In this document: piece by piece, positions 46,530 through 57,126 of the stretch
How positions within the stretch are numbered: the first letter of the stretch is position 1
Layout of the letters: each line of letters starts with the position of its first letter
From: SAR92 clade bacterium
GTDB lineage: Bacteria; Pseudomonadota; Gammaproteobacteria; Pseudomonadales; Porticoccaceae
Assembly: GCA_014381985.1 (NCBI GenBank)
Contig: JACNKP010000033.1
Span: 1-64,000, forward strand
DNA: 64,000 nucleotides
Direction of reading: 5' to 3'
The notes under the pieces: generated by a model
What the model saw: only the letters and a program-made list of their open reading frames with translations
Told to the model about the DNA's origin: nothing
Databases searched by the model: none
Made by a program: the position numbers and the translations under genes

Positions 46530-48386
46530 ATGACCGAGAAAAAACCAGGCCTTTTCAAGCGTGCCTTTAGTGTACTTGGAAGTATTTTTACCACTATTCG
46601 GAATGTCTTTAGTTTTTTGATTTTTGGCTTTTTTATCCTCGCTATTGGCGGTATGTTTGGTGAGAACCTACAGCCCATACCAGAGAAAGGCGCTCTTTAT
46701 CTTGCCCCGCAAGGGTTTCTTGTTGATCAAAAAACATATACGGATCCTTTCAATCAAATTCTTTTTCAAGATGATCAGCAAAACTCTGAAACACTCGTCA
46801 GAGATGTCGTTGAAGCAATAGACACGGCTCTTGATGATGAAAGAATTACACACCTACTTCTTGATACAGACGATATGGCCGGCGGCAGTCTGAGCAAACT
46901 GGAAGAAATTGGCTCAGCACTAAAGCGCTTTGGTGCCCAAAAAACGATTATTGCCATAGGCGACAACTTCACTCAATCACAATATTTTCTTGCTGCTCAC
47001 GCCGATGAAATTATGCTAAATCCGCTTGGCGGGGTAATGATAACGGGCTTTGGCTCTTATCGCAGTTACTTTAAAGAAGCACTGGACAATCTGAAAATCA
47101 CAATAAACATCTTTCGTGCTGGGCAATACAAAAGCGCAGTAGAGCCATTAATGGGCAATACCATGTCTCCGCAGGTACGAGATGAAACACAGCATTTACT
47201 TGGAGATCTGTGGCAGTTCTATATTGCAGAGATTGAAGATTTGAGATTGCTTGAAACTGGCACTATTAATGACTATGCCAACAATCTTCATCTCACACTG
47301 GCAGATAATGGTGGTGACTTCGCAGCACTTGCCAAAGAAATTGGATTAATTGATGTCATTGCTACTCGCACGCAGATCATCGATTATTTGAACGATAGCA
47401 TCCCAGGTTCAGAGGGCGAATTTGACAGTATCGACATGGATAGTTACCTCGCAAATATCAGGCTAAACACTCTCCAATCTTCTGATAAAGAAAACCAAAT
47501 TGCTCTGGTCGTAGCCAGCGGTACCATTATGGATGGTCAGCAACCTGAGGGAAGTATTGGAGGAGATACGCTTGCAGGTATTTTTACGGAATTACGCGAA
47601 GATGAGTCCGTGAAGGCGGTTGTATTGCGTATTGATAGTGGTGGAGGTAGTGCTTTTGCCTCAGAGATTATTCGCGATTCCATCAATGCTACACGCAAGA
47701 AAGGAATCCCAGTGGTCGTTTCAATGAGCGGTGTCGCCGCTTCTGGAGGTTATTGGATTGCGGCAGAAACTGACCGAGTCTTGGCCATGTCGACGAGTAT
47801 AACTGGCTCGATTGGTGTCTGGGGGGTAATCCCAACTATCGACCAATCCCTCGCGAATTTGGGTGTCTATTCAGATGGCGTTGGTACCACCGACATCTCG
47901 GCTATGATGGAAATTGATCGGCCCTTATCCCTGCAAACAAAAGCTATTTTCCAATCTGGTGTCGATCATATCTACACTCGCTTTCTTGAACTTGTCGCTA
48001 ACGGTCGTGGCTCGACACCTGCTGATGTCCACGAAATTGCTCAAGGCCGAGTTTGGACCGGTAATCAAGCATTAGCGAATGGTTTAATTGATGAGCTAGG
48101 AGACCTCAACGATGCTATCGAAGTAGCCGCTGGACTTGCAAATCTAGAGGACTATGAGATTGACTACCGTCGCAAACAGATGTCACCTATCGAAACCCTG
48201 TTAACTGAAATCAACGGTAATGTCACCGAATCGTTGCACTACTTGGGATTAGGTTCTAATGTTAAAACAGGCATTCCTCAAAGCCTTCAGCGTTATGCCA
48301 AGAAAATCTTTGGCCCCCTGATAATGATCGACAATCTTAATGATCCCAGAGGACTTTATTTATACTGCGAAGACTGCCCTCTGTAG
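46530..48386 (+). CDS. sppA: Signal peptide peptidase SppA, 67-kDa type
   Basis: 618 residues with one N-terminal transmembrane helix (about residues 22-42) and two tandem ClpP-like domains. The catalytic pair is K201 in the first half (FRAGQYKSAVEP) and S405 in the second (SGVAASGGYWIA), close to K209 and S409 of the E. coli enzyme. It cuts leftover signal peptides in the inner membrane. It lies 29 bp after DUF2069 and is followed by a hairpin terminator. Confidence 0.96.
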   Translation: MTEKKPGLFKRAFSVLGSIFTTIRNVFSFLIFGFFILAIGGMFGENLQPIPEKGALYLAPQGFLVDQKTYTDPFNQILFQDDQQNSETLVRDVVEAIDTALDDERITHLLLDTDDMAGGSLSKLEEIGSALKRFGAQKTIIAIGDNFTQSQYFLAAHADEIMLNPLGGVMITGFGSYRSYFKEALDNLKITINIFRAGQYKSAVEPLMGNTMSPQVRDETQHLLGDLWQFYIAEIEDLRLLETGTINDYANNLHLTLADNGGDFAALAKEIGLIDVIATRTQIIDYLNDSIPGSEGEFDSIDMDSYLANIRLNTLQSSDKENQIALVVASGTIMDGQQPEGSIGGDTLAGIFTELREDESVKAVVLRIDSGGGSAFASEIIRDSINATRKKGIPVVVSMSGVAASGGYWIAAETDRVLAMSTSITGSIGVWGVIPTIDQSLANLGVYSDGVGTTDISAMMEIDRPLSLQTKAIFQSGVDHIYTRFLELVANGRGSTPADVHEIAQGRVWTGNQALANGLIDELGDLNDAIEVAAGLANLEDYEIDYRRKQMSPIETLLTEINGNVTESLHYLGLGSNVKTGIPQSLQRYAKKIFGPLIMIDNLNDPRGLYLYCEDCPL

Positions 48387-48412
48387 ACAACTCACACAAA
48401 ACTCTCAGTCAG

Positions 48413-48443
48413 CAGAAAATCTCGAAATTCGAGGGGTTTTCTG
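48413..48443 (+). terminator. Hairpin terminator after sppA
   Basis: CAGAAAATCTCG and its complement around GAGGGGTTTTCTG form a long stem with a short loop, 27 bp after the stop. The T run is inside the right arm (TTTTCTG), so this is an atypical rho-independent terminator. Confidence 0.5.
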
Positions 48444-48602
48444 TCATAAAACTTCTAAGCTTTACCCTTAGATCCACTCCCAAAATTTATTGTAATTCCT
48501 GATTATTTATACTTAAGTGTATACTCTTTAAAATTTACCTGTCAGTATGCAAGTATCTATATCAAAAGGATAAAATGGATATTCATAAAAAGGATGCGTT
48601 GA

Positions 48603-50102
48603 ATGTATGCACGATCAAATAATTATTTAAGCAGTAAAAGCCTTACTGCACGTTACGTTATAGCCCTTTCCTTCATCGCTATGATGATAACGCTCTCAAC
48701 TTACTCCTTTCAAAAGATTATTGCAGACCAACAATACTCATCCAATACGATAGCTAAGGCCGGTGCAGAACGTTTTTTGTTAGAGCAAATAAAGGTATAC
48801 CACGTTGCGTTCATAGCGTCCCATGGAGACTCACATCACGAGGGTTATCGGTTGGCCTTGGATGAAGCCGCAAGTGCTTTAGAACAAAACCATCAGTCCC
48901 TACTAGATCGCGAGGCGTCTAAAAATTTGGGTGGTGAAATGAACCCAAGAGTCAAATCTCTTTATTTTGATCCTCCTGTCAATCTAAACAAAGAAATTTC
49001 AACCTATGTCGCCGCGGCGCGAAAACTAACATCTAAAACCGACGATACAATAGAAGAGCTGCCCCTGCTACCTGATCGTTTTGAGGACCAAACTGAGCGG
49101 CTTCTAGAGTCAATGCACCTCGTGGTTCAAGCTCATGTTGATGAATCTGAAAATGCCATTGCCACTATGGGTCAAGTTGAAATAGCCCTATGGGGCATAA
49201 CAATGGTTATTCTAATACTAGAGGCCTTGTTTATTTTTCGGCCGATGATGAGCACCATCGTCGACCAATTAAAAGTGCTAGATAAGAAAAAAACTGACGC
49301 AGAAAAAAACCTTGAGCACTTGAAAGCCACGCGACAGGCATTAGTAGAGAGCCAGCGGATTGTTTCGTTGGGCCGCATGGTATCTGGTTTTTCACACGAA
49401 TTGAGTACCCCTTTGGGTATTGCTGTAAGTGCTACAAGCCAGATTGAAGAGTCTATTGCAGACCTGAAAGATCATCTTTTGACGTTGCCTGAGTGGAACA
49501 ACAAAAACATCGATAACAATGTAACTCATATTACTGAAACAGCACTCATAGCATCAATAAATCTGTCCCGCGCCGGACGATTATTAGACATGTTCAAACA
49601 AAGCTCCATTGATAAATACAGCGAAGAAAATCATGAGTTTAATCTCAGTAAATTAACTCAAGATACTGCTCAAAATTTAAACCACGAACTCAAAGCTAAG
49701 TCAGTACAAGTGTTGGTTAACTGCTCCGATGACATTACTCTAGAAGGCAAACCATCCCTCTTAGAACAGTTAATCACTAACCTTATCGTTAACAGCCTTA
49801 CCCATGGATATCCCGATGGTAGTGTTCTGAAACAAACGCCAACTATTACAATAAATTGGCGGGTCGATCCAATTAAAGAAACCATTTCTCTTGAGTATCA
49901 CGACAATGGACTAGGCATAGACGCTGCTATAGCAGATAGACTATTTGAACCCTTTGCTACCAATAGGCCCGCACAAGGGCGGGGGCTAGGCTTATACATT
50001 TGCCACACTATTGTCACGCAAGAACTAAAGGGCACATTGAGGAGTGATCTAACAGCAGGTGCAGGCGCAACTTTCCATGCAGAGTTTCCACTAACCGTTT
50101 AA
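48603..50102 (+). CDS. Membrane-bound sensor histidine kinase
   Basis: 499 residues. Helices at about residues 17-36 and 195-213 enclose a periplasmic sensor region of about 155 residues of unknown type. A coiled coil leads to the H box with H265 (SLGRMVSGFSHELSTPLGIA). The ATPase part has LLEQLITNLIVNSLTHG (N), YHDNGLGID (G1) and GRGLGLYICHTIV (G2). The H-box variant HELSTPLG resembles the HEINTPLG group. The next gene, 46 bp downstream, encodes its probable response regulator. Confidence 0.92.
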   Translation: MYARSNNYLSSKSLTARYVIALSFIAMMITLSTYSFQKIIADQQYSSNTIAKAGAERFLLEQIKVYHVAFIASHGDSHHEGYRLALDEAASALEQNHQSLLDREASKNLGGEMNPRVKSLYFDPPVNLNKEISTYVAAARKLTSKTDDTIEELPLLPDRFEDQTERLLESMHLVVQAHVDESENAIATMGQVEIALWGITMVILILEALFIFRPMMSTIVDQLKVLDKKKTDAEKNLEHLKATRQALVESQRIVSLGRMVSGFSHELSTPLGIAVSATSQIEESIADLKDHLLTLPEWNNKNIDNNVTHITETALIASINLSRAGRLLDMFKQSSIDKYSEENHEFNLSKLTQDTAQNLNHELKAKSVQVLVNCSDDITLEGKPSLLEQLITNLIVNSLTHGYPDGSVLKQTPTITINWRVDPIKETISLEYHDNGLGIDAAIADRLFEPFATNRPAQGRGLGLYICHTIVTQELKGTLRSDLTAGAGATFHAEFPLTV

Positions 50103-50148
50103 CTAGTCGCTGTTTTTACATCATAGAGAAGCCTTATCCACAGGAAGA

Positions 50149-51702
50149 ATGGCAATGAAATTAATAAGTAAGCCCGCAATTACGACAGGTAGTATGTTTA
50201 CGGAGCATAGCCAGTCATGGAAAGTATTACTGGTAGACGATGACTTGGACATCATAAAAGTTACGCAACTGAGTCTTCGTAACTTCACCTACGCCCAAAA
50301 GTCACTGGAAATACTTACAGCCAACAGCTTGGGTCAGGCAAAAGAAATCCTGCATCAACACTCAGATATCGCCATAGTGGTGTTGGATGTAGTGATGGAG
50401 AATGAAGATGATGGGCTGCAACTTGTGAAGTATATTCGCGACAAAATTAACAATCAGATGTCTAGAATAATTATCTCCACAGGCCAACCCGGGCTAGCGC
50501 CAGAAAGATATGTCGTTGATAACTATGATATTGATAACTATTTATCAAAAACTAATCTAACAACAACAAATTTGCATTCGAAAATGCGCTTGGCAATCAG
50601 GAGTTACGACAATTTATTGAATCTCAAACGCCATCGAGAGGGCTTAGAGAGGATACTTAACCAAGTACCAAAGGTTTCCGCGCTTGGAAGAGAGTCCAAA
50701 ACGCTATTGTTTAAAGCGCTGCTAGATCAGATGATTTTTTTCTGCGCTACTAGTTCATTACTGATCGATTTTAAACTGGATGGATTTGTTGCTTATGTTA
50801 AAGATGGAAAACCAACAATAAGTAGCGCACAAGGCCGCTTTTCAAACCTTCCTGAACGTTCTACTGAAACCTTTACGCTGTTACAGCGATGCATAGAGCT
50901 ATCCTCCAATAGTGACTCTAGTGTCGATGCTGGTGAACTGCTCGTACCAATTAAATCTGGGAATGTACTGGTTGCTTTTGTCTATTTACAAACCGGCGTC
51001 AGTCTCACGCCTTCTGAACGCTCTCTGATCGAAGTATTCGTTAACCATTGCAGTAGCCTTTTAGAAAATCTGAATCTGTACAACGAACTTGACCGAACCT
51101 ATCAGCAAGCAATTAATACTTTCGCTGAAATGGCTGAACATAAAGACGATGACACTGCCATGCACCTTAATCGAATCGCCGCCTACACTCGGTTAGTGGC
51201 TGTAGAACTTGGGTTAACAGTAAAAAAAGCCCAGCACTGGGGACAGGCAGCTCGACTTCACGATATCGGTAAAATGGGTATTCCTGATTCCATATTACAA
51301 AAACCGGACAAGCTGACGAAAGATGAATTTGCAGTCATGCGCACGCATACCCTAATTGGCGCTTCTATCCTCGGGCGCATGGACCATATGGAAGTGGCCA
51401 AAGATATTGCACTGTCCCATCACGAACACTGGAACGGTAAAGGCTATCCGAAAGCCCTAAAAGGCGACCAAATACCCTTAGCGGCGCGAATAGTCGCGTT
51501 AGTCGATGTGTTTGATGCCTTGGTTAACAAACGTTGCTATAAAGAAGCCTGGACTATTCAGCATGCGTTGGATTATTTACACGTTCATAAGGGAAAGCAG
51601 TTTGACCCAGAGGTGGTGGACGCATTCGATCGACTACACGCTCAGGGCTTCATCGCAAAATTAATTAAAGACAGCGCGACATTAGAGTTAGGGCTAGACT
51701 GA
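50149..51702 (+). CDS. Response regulator with DUF3369 and HD-GYP domains
   Basis: 517 residues. The receiver domain at about residues 25-150 has the phosphoacceptor D80 (VVLDVVMENED) and starts VLLVDDDLD. DUF3369 follows at about 160-310, and the HD-GYP domain occupies about 325-505: AARLHDIGKMGIPDSIL, ALSHHEHWNGKGYP and LVDVFDALVNKRCY. All metal-binding motifs are present, so it should hydrolyse cyclic-di-GMP to GMP, under control of the upstream kinase. The start is ATG at 50149 or 50155. Confidence 0.94.
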   Translation: MAMKLISKPAITTGSMFTEHSQSWKVLLVDDDLDIIKVTQLSLRNFTYAQKSLEILTANSLGQAKEILHQHSDIAIVVLDVVMENEDDGLQLVKYIRDKINNQMSRIIISTGQPGLAPERYVVDNYDIDNYLSKTNLTTTNLHSKMRLAIRSYDNLLNLKRHREGLERILNQVPKVSALGRESKTLLFKALLDQMIFFCATSSLLIDFKLDGFVAYVKDGKPTISSAQGRFSNLPERSTETFTLLQRCIELSSNSDSSVDAGELLVPIKSGNVLVAFVYLQTGVSLTPSERSLIEVFVNHCSSLLENLNLYNELDRTYQQAINTFAEMAEHKDDDTAMHLNRIAAYTRLVAVELGLTVKKAQHWGQAARLHDIGKMGIPDSILQKPDKLTKDEFAVMRTHTLIGASILGRMDHMEVAKDIALSHHEHWNGKGYPKALKGDQIPLAARIVALVDVFDALVNKRCYKEAWTIQHALDYLHVHKGKQFDPEVVDAFDRLHAQGFIAKLIKDSATLELGLD

Positions 51703-51734
51703 TTCAAGACAGCCCTAAAGGCTCAATATTAGCG

Positions 51735-52436
51735 TCATAAATCAAGAAACTCTTTGACAAAAGGTAATGTTAATCTTCGCTGTTCTCGCAGTGAGGCCTT
51801 ATCCAGCACCTCTAAAGCCTGCATCATGGAATGACTGCTTCTAGGTAACCGATTCAGCAAGAAATTAGCCACTTCATCGGACAAATATAAACCACGGCTA
51901 TTAGCGCGATACTGTAAAAGCCGCCTTTGATCTTCGTCTTTGTAGGCCGGTAGATGCAGAGATACGCCGGATTTCAACCTAGACAGTAAATCTTGTAATT
52001 TCAAGCCCAAATGATCTGGACTGCTGTGCGCAGAGATGATGAGACGGCAACCACTATCCCGGCATCGATTAAATAAGTTAAAAAGTGGTACTTGCCACTC
52101 CTCAAGATGCGCGACCAACTGCAAGTCGTCAATACAGACTATTGGGGCCAATTCAAGGGCTTCAAAAACCTGTTCCGGGGGGTAGCCACACAATTCCTTT
52201 AAGGGTAAATAAATCGCGCCAGAATTATGCCCAAGTGCAGTGGTCTGACAGCTCGCCTGAAGAAGGTGCGACAAGCCCACACCACTAGCGCCAGACAAAT
52301 AAGCAAAACGCCTGCCATCATCTTTTAGTAAAAAGGTTGCCATGTGCTGCGGCGTACCATTGGGCGCATAAAAGTTATCAAAGGTCGCCTGATCGTCCAG
52401 GGCAACTGGCAAACTAAGTTGCTGAAAATTTTGCAT
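51735..52436 (-). CDS. hda: DnaA regulatory inactivator Hda
   Basis: 233 residues, AAA+ domain like DnaA domain III. The N-terminus SLPVALDDQATFDNFY carries the sliding-clamp binding motif QLSLPV. Walker A is degenerate (GASGVGLSHLL, with no Lys), as in other Hda proteins; Walker B is IVCIDDLQ. With the beta clamp it promotes ATP hydrolysis by DnaA after initiation. The ATG shares a base with the stop of the DUF2066 gene. The AI-2E-family permease often found next to hda in pseudomonads is absent here. Confidence 0.95.
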   Translation of the reverse strand: MQNFQQLSLPVALDDQATFDNFYAPNGTPQHMATFLLKDDGRRFAYLSGASGVGLSHLLQASCQTTALGHNSGAIYLPLKELCGYPPEQVFEALELAPIVCIDDLQLVAHLEEWQVPLFNLFNRCRDSGCRLIISAHSSPDHLGLKLQDLLSRLKSGVSLHLPAYKDEDQRRLLQYRANSRGLYLSDEVANFLLNRLPRSSHSMMQALEVLDKASLREQRRLTLPFVKEFLDL

Positions 52437-53533
52437 TATTTAATCCAATCGAATGTAAGCTGCTGATTTTCTGTCTCTATATCAGCATTCCGATCGCGAA
52501 ATCGGCCACTGCGCACAAGGGCATTACTCAGTAATTCTTGGCCACCTTCAGCCTCTACCGACATTATAATCTGATTTCCTCTTGCAGAAAATAGATCAAC
52601 CGAGTCTATAACCTCTAATTTTTTGAGTTGCTTAAGTACCGAGTGATAAGCGCTGTATGAATTAATATTATAAATTTCTAGCAATAATTCATTGGTATCT
52701 GATCGAGGTATATAACTAAAAGACCGGGTCATACGATCGAGTAAATTATCAACGGTCATGGCTAAAAAATGCTCGTCCCCCTCAGATCGGAAATCGTTTA
52801 ACTGTCGACGCCCCCCTGCCTGAGATAACCACGAACCACGAACCTCCCCAGTAGATGTACGATAAAACCGTAAAGCAATCCAACCGTCTGTTTGGTAGCG
52901 CTGGGAAGCCAGTGCAAGGTCATCAGCTTTTAGATTCCACGCTTGCTCTATCGGTAAGGCTAATTGATCCTCTAGGTCAAAAGTAGGGAGTATGTAAGGA
53001 ATCCCACGGGATCGCATAGCCCGGTCAAAACGCTCTAAAAAATCTGTGTCGCCAGAATCTATAGTGCTCTTTACCGATATTTCTTCTCCGATAAATCCGC
53101 GACCCACAGTTGGGTCATCACGGATAATCCAAACTAGGAACTTAGGCCTATTTGAGGGTAAGATCGGTAATTGTGCCTGTCGGATCAATAGATCTATTGC
53201 CGAGCGCGAAAATTTAACTCTCAAGCCAAAAACCGGACTATCAGACTGAGAATCCTTTACGCTTACATTAAGGGGCAAGTCCTCAAAACTTAAGGCGTCG
53301 ACGTAACCATTAGCATCACTCAAATATGGAGCGAGGCGAGTTGATTGGAAGGTTTGACTATTGCCCGTTAATTTTATGAGCACATTTTTCAAGGCATCTA
53401 ACACCCCCTGTTCGCGTGCAGAAGAGCCTTGATCTGCTATAGGCACCATGGCGCTATATAAATCATTAACCTCTTCAGCCGCACAATACGGGCTAACAAA
53501 GAACAATACTAGAATCAAAAAATGCCGTAACAT
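52436..53533 (-). CDS. DUF2066 exported protein
   Basis: 365 residues with a signal peptide (about residues 1-18). The sequence (DLYSAMVPIADQGSSAREQG, LRVKFSRSAIDLLIRQAQLPI) matches DUF2066, an exported family located beside hda and purM in many gammaproteobacteria. The function is unknown. It diverges from purM over 153 bp. Confidence 0.88.
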   Translation of the reverse strand: MLRHFLILVLFFVSPYCAAEEVNDLYSAMVPIADQGSSAREQGVLDALKNVLIKLTGNSQTFQSTRLAPYLSDANGYVDALSFEDLPLNVSVKDSQSDSPVFGLRVKFSRSAIDLLIRQAQLPILPSNRPKFLVWIIRDDPTVGRGFIGEEISVKSTIDSGDTDFLERFDRAMRSRGIPYILPTFDLEDQLALPIEQAWNLKADDLALASQRYQTDGWIALRFYRTSTGEVRGSWLSQAGGRRQLNDFRSEGDEHFLAMTVDNLLDRMTRSFSYIPRSDTNELLLEIYNINSYSAYHSVLKQLKKLEVIDSVDLFSARGNQIIMSVEAEGGQELLSNALVRSGRFRDRNADIETENQQLTFDWIK

Positions 53534-53686
53534 ATTTACTCCAACCTAATGTCTGACATTGTACCAGTGGTTAATCAAGATTAGACTCCTCCACTGAGAA
53601 ATACACTGAGTAAAATAAGATTAATTAAAAAATAGCGCCCGCCTAACAGCCGCGCTAAAATACCGGTTTTCCAAAGGAACCCTCCC

Positions 53687-54742
53687 ATGTCCGAAAAAAA
53701 TCAATCTTTGAGCTACAAAGATGCTGGTGTCGATATTGATGCAGGTAACGCCCTGATCGAAAAAATTAAAGGTGCCGCAAAGCGCACTCGCCGCCCTGAA
53801 GTCATGGCAGGTCTGGGTGGTTTTGGCGCACTTTTCGAGCTACCCACAGGATACAAAGAACCCGTATTGGTGTCTGGCACTGACGGTGTAGGCACCAAAC
53901 TTCGGCTCGCACTGGATCATAACAAGCATGACACTGTTGGTATTGACCTGGTGGCCATGTGCGTGAACGACCTCATTGTATGTGGCGCAGAACCTCTCTT
54001 CTTCTTAGACTATTACGCAACAGGGAAGCTAGACATAGAGACTGCGGCAGCTGTCGTTAATGGTATAGCTGACGGATGTGAACTTTCCGGTTGTTCTTTG
54101 ATTGGCGGTGAAACCGCTGAAATGCCTGGGATGTATGAAGATAAAGACTACGACCTTGCTGGCTTTTGTGTCGGTATTGCCGAAAAGTCCAAACTCATCG
54201 ACGGTAGTCAAGTTGCAATAGGTGATACATTAATTGGCTTGGCCTCTAGCGGTCCCCATTCCAATGGATATTCTCTGATACGCAAAGTACTTGAGGTTAC
54301 CAACACAGACCCCGCAAAAACAACACTTGATGGGGTCCCGATCATTGATTTACTCATGGCCCCTACAAAAATCTATGTAAAGTCACTACTTGGTCTGATT
54401 GCACAATCTCCTGTAAACGCCCTAGCCCATATTACAGGTGGTGGTTTACTCGAAAATATTCCACGTGTACTGCCGGAAAATGCTAAAGCAATTATTGATA
54501 CCAGCTCATGGGTACGGCCATCTATTTTCGATTGGTTGCAGCAAGGTGGCAATATTGACGAACATGAAATGCATCGCACCCTTAATTGTGGTGTCGGCAT
54601 GGTTATCTGTGTGCCCGCATCAAGTGCACAGAATACATTGACTATTTTGGCTGATAGCGGTGAAACAGCCTTTATCCTCGGCTCGATTGATGAGATGAAA
54701 GCTGGCGACGATCAAGTCCAACTATTAGGGCTTGCTCAATGA
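53687..54742 (+). CDS. purM: Phosphoribosylformylglycinamidine cyclo-ligase
   Basis: 351 residues. It starts [22 protein letters not shown] and contains [27 protein letters not shown] and [19 protein letters not shown]. It makes AIR, the fifth step of purine synthesis. Four-base overlap (ATGA) with purN. Confidence 0.98.
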   Translation: MSEKNQSLSYKDAGVDIDAGNALIEKIKGAAKRTRRPEVMAGLGGFGALFELPTGYKEPVLVSGTDGVGTKLRLALDHNKHDTVGIDLVAMCVNDLIVCGAEPLFFLDYYATGKLDIETAAAVVNGIADGCELSGCSLIGGETAEMPGMYEDKDYDLAGFCVGIAEKSKLIDGSQVAIGDTLIGLASSGPHSNGYSLIRKVLEVTNTDPAKTTLDGVPIIDLLMAPTKIYVKSLLGLIAQSPVNALAHITGGGLLENIPRVLPENAKAIIDTSSWVRPSIFDWLQQGGNIDEHEMHRTLNCGVGMVICVPASSAQNTLTILADSGETAFILGSIDEMKAGDDQVQLLGLAQ

Positions 54743-55413
54743 GTACTGGCCAAAAGCCAACTTTTCGCATAGTCGTCCTTATTTCCGGAAGCGGCTCTAA
54801 CCTGCAGTCACTCATCGATGCTTGCGATAATAATCAAATAAAAGCTCAGATCACTGCGGTGATTAGCAATAAGCCAAGCGTTAAAGGATTAGACCGGGCT
54901 ACTACAGCCAACATTCCAACACTTGTTATTGATCATCGTGACTTTAGTTCTAGGCAGGAATTTGATCAACACCTTTTAGAGGCCATCCAAAACTTCTCAC
55001 CCGACCTAGTCATCTTGGCTGGCTTTATGAGGATCCTAACCTCTAACTTTGTTAGTCAGTTTGAAGGCAAGCTACTCAATATACATCCCTCTTTGTTACC
55101 CGCCTACCAAGGCCTAGATACGCATAAGCGGGCAATAGATGCGGGTGATTCAAAGGCGGGCGCTACCGTGCACTTTGTGACTCCAGAACTAGATGGCGGG
55201 CCTCCAGTGCTTCAGGCTGAAGTCGACATTAGTCCCACAGATAGCCCTCAAGATTTAGCCGCGCGGGTCTTAACGATGGAACATAAAATATACCCAACAG
55301 CGGCTCAATGGTTTTGTGACGGTCGTTTAACTTCGCAAAATGGCAAAGCCTTCTTGGACGGTGTGGTGATTGGAGAAAACGGAATATTATTTGATATTAA
55401 TAATGAACGCTAA
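54739..55413 (+). CDS. purN: Phosphoribosylglycinamide formyltransferase
   Basis: 224 residues. Nucleotide loop [14 protein letters not shown], catalytic [22 protein letters not shown] and [15 protein letters not shown]. It transfers a formyl group from 10-formyl-THF to GAR in purine synthesis. Directly coupled to purM. Confidence 0.98.
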   Translation: MSTGQKPTFRIVVLISGSGSNLQSLIDACDNNQIKAQITAVISNKPSVKGLDRATTANIPTLVIDHRDFSSRQEFDQHLLEAIQNFSPDLVILAGFMRILTSNFVSQFEGKLLNIHPSLLPAYQGLDTHKRAIDAGDSKAGATVHFVTPELDGGPPVLQAEVDISPTDSPQDLAARVLTMEHKIYPTAAQWFCDGRLTSQNGKAFLDGVVIGENGILFDINNER

Positions 55414-55469
55414 TCGTTTTTGTCACTCTAAAGCCTAATCGACTTGCTTAAAAACTTGTGTAGGTATAA

Positions 55470-56249
55470 ATGAATAGATCAGCAACACTGAAGAGATCCG
55501 CTCTAGTCATCCGGTTCATAGCGATTTCGGCCGCAGTCTCACTGTTAAGTCCCTCATTGACCGCAGCATCGATTACCAATAACGAAATAGCCACTTATAG
55601 CGCGCAATACAGCGCTAATTACAATGGGTTAGCCATCAAGGCCCACCACCAACTTCGTCAGTTAGAGGATGGTTCATACATAGAAATCTTGAACGCTAAA
55701 AGCATTCTTGGCAAAATTAAAGAAAGCGCTAAATTTATAATCGATGATCATCAGAAAATTCTTCCTTATCAATACAACTACAAACGTTCACTGGTCGGTA
55801 TATCTCGAGTAGAGAGTCAAGTCTTCGATTGGCCCAAGAAACAACTTAAATATACTAAGAGCGATAAAATCCAGGTTGTTGCTCTCGAGCCTGGCGCGCT
55901 TGATATTGTTACTCACAAGTTACAATTACGGCATGACCTGCAAGAAGGAAAAACGATACTTTCCTATCCTGTCATGGCGCGTGATAAGCGAAAGCAGTAT
56001 GATTATGAGGTTGTAGCATCAGAGATTCTAAACACTGAGATCGGCCCCCTGAATACAACTAAGATTCGTAGAATCAGTAACAGTAATACTCGTGAAACTG
56101 TTATTTGGCTAGCGACTGACTGGAACTTCTTAGTGGTACAATTAAGTCATACTGAGAAGGGCGACAGCCACCAACTAAAAATTATCCAAGGAAGGGTGAA
56201 CGAGCACGATATTTTACCCTTAGAGCCTATTGGAGAGAAAAAGATATGA
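55470..56249 (+). CDS. DUF3108 exported protein
   Basis: 259 residues with a signal peptide (about residues 10-33). The part after it (IATYSAQYSANYNGLAIKA, HQKILPYQYNYKRSL, VASEILNTEIGPLNTTKIRR) matches DUF3108, an exported beta-rich family. It has no known function; it is regularly found after purN in pseudomonads. Its stop overlaps the next start by four bases (ATGA). Confidence 0.88.
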   Translation: MNRSATLKRSALVIRFIAISAAVSLLSPSLTAASITNNEIATYSAQYSANYNGLAIKAHHQLRQLEDGSYIEILNAKSILGKIKESAKFIIDDHQKILPYQYNYKRSLVGISRVESQVFDWPKKQLKYTKSDKIQVVALEPGALDIVTHKLQLRHDLQEGKTILSYPVMARDKRKQYDYEVVASEILNTEIGPLNTTKIRRISNSNTRETVIWLATDWNFLVVQLSHTEKGDSHQLKIIQGRVNEHDILPLEPIGEKKI

Positions 56250-57097
56250 CTGAACGAGATGCAACCAATAAGAGTAAATCCATCCTTACTCTCGGCACTC
56301 TCGCCTCGCTCATTATCGTGGGAGGTGTACTCTACCAAGCTCAAAAAGACCTACCTAATGACCCTGAACTTCTCTCAATACCTGAACAAGTCGTCGAAGC
56401 TGTCATTATCCCTGCAACAGTTCCAGAAGCCACCATACCAGAAGCGCTTAATCACCCAAATAGCGCATCCAAGACTCCGTCAGAGCCCGTAAAAACGCCG
56501 TTACCGTCGTTAGATGCGAGTGATGATTTCGTGCGAGAACGCATTGTATTAATGAGCAGCAAGACTGAAATAAATAGCTGGCTGGCGGCCGATGACCTTG
56601 TTCGACGAACGGCTAGTTATCTCGACGGACTCTCAAGAGGTATAATGCTGGGTAAGATTTTCCCGCTAAGCTCTCCCCAAAGTAGCTTCGCAACACATAA
56701 CGACGGCGATGTGATTTGGCTGAATGCAGGTAACTATGAGCGATATAACACTACGGTGGCAGTGCTCGCATCGCTAGACATGAAATCCATGGCGCAAATG
56801 TTCCACTTTGCCCGTCCATTGCTAGAAAGCGCATTTCTTGAGATGGGGTATAAGCCCCGTCAGATGGATGGAATATTGTTAACCGCAATAGATCAGGTTC
56901 TCAATACGCCCATTATAGTCGAACCTATTAGCCTAACTCGGGATTCTGTGGCCTACAAATATGCCGATATGTCGTTAGAATCTTTAACACCACTGCAAAA
57001 GCAGCTTATACGCACGGGTCCTGAAAATACCCAAAGATTGCAACAGCAGGCGCTCTTATTGAAGAACGCTTTGCTCAATCCAAACGGCAATCAATAG
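56246..57097 (+). CDS. DUF3014 single-pass membrane protein
   Basis: 283 residues. One helix (about residues 14-30), a Pro- and Glu-rich linker (about 37-85), then the conserved domain: LDASDDFVRERIV, WLAADDLVRRTASYLDGLSRG, and LTPLQKQLIRTGPENTQRLQ. I take it as DUF3014 from memory of this pattern. Periplasmic domain of unknown function, translated together with the DUF3108 gene. Confidence 0.82.
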   Translation: MTERDATNKSKSILTLGTLASLIIVGGVLYQAQKDLPNDPELLSIPEQVVEAVIIPATVPEATIPEALNHPNSASKTPSEPVKTPLPSLDASDDFVRERIVLMSSKTEINSWLAADDLVRRTASYLDGLSRGIMLGKIFPLSSPQSSFATHNDGDVIWLNAGNYERYNTTVAVLASLDMKSMAQMFHFARPLLESAFLEMGYKPRQMDGILLTAIDQVLNTPIIVEPISLTRDSVAYKYADMSLESLTPLQKQLIRTGPENTQRLQQQALLLKNALLNPNGNQ

Positions 57098-57126
57098 TCA
57101 TATCAACGTTTAAAGATAGCCTTAAA

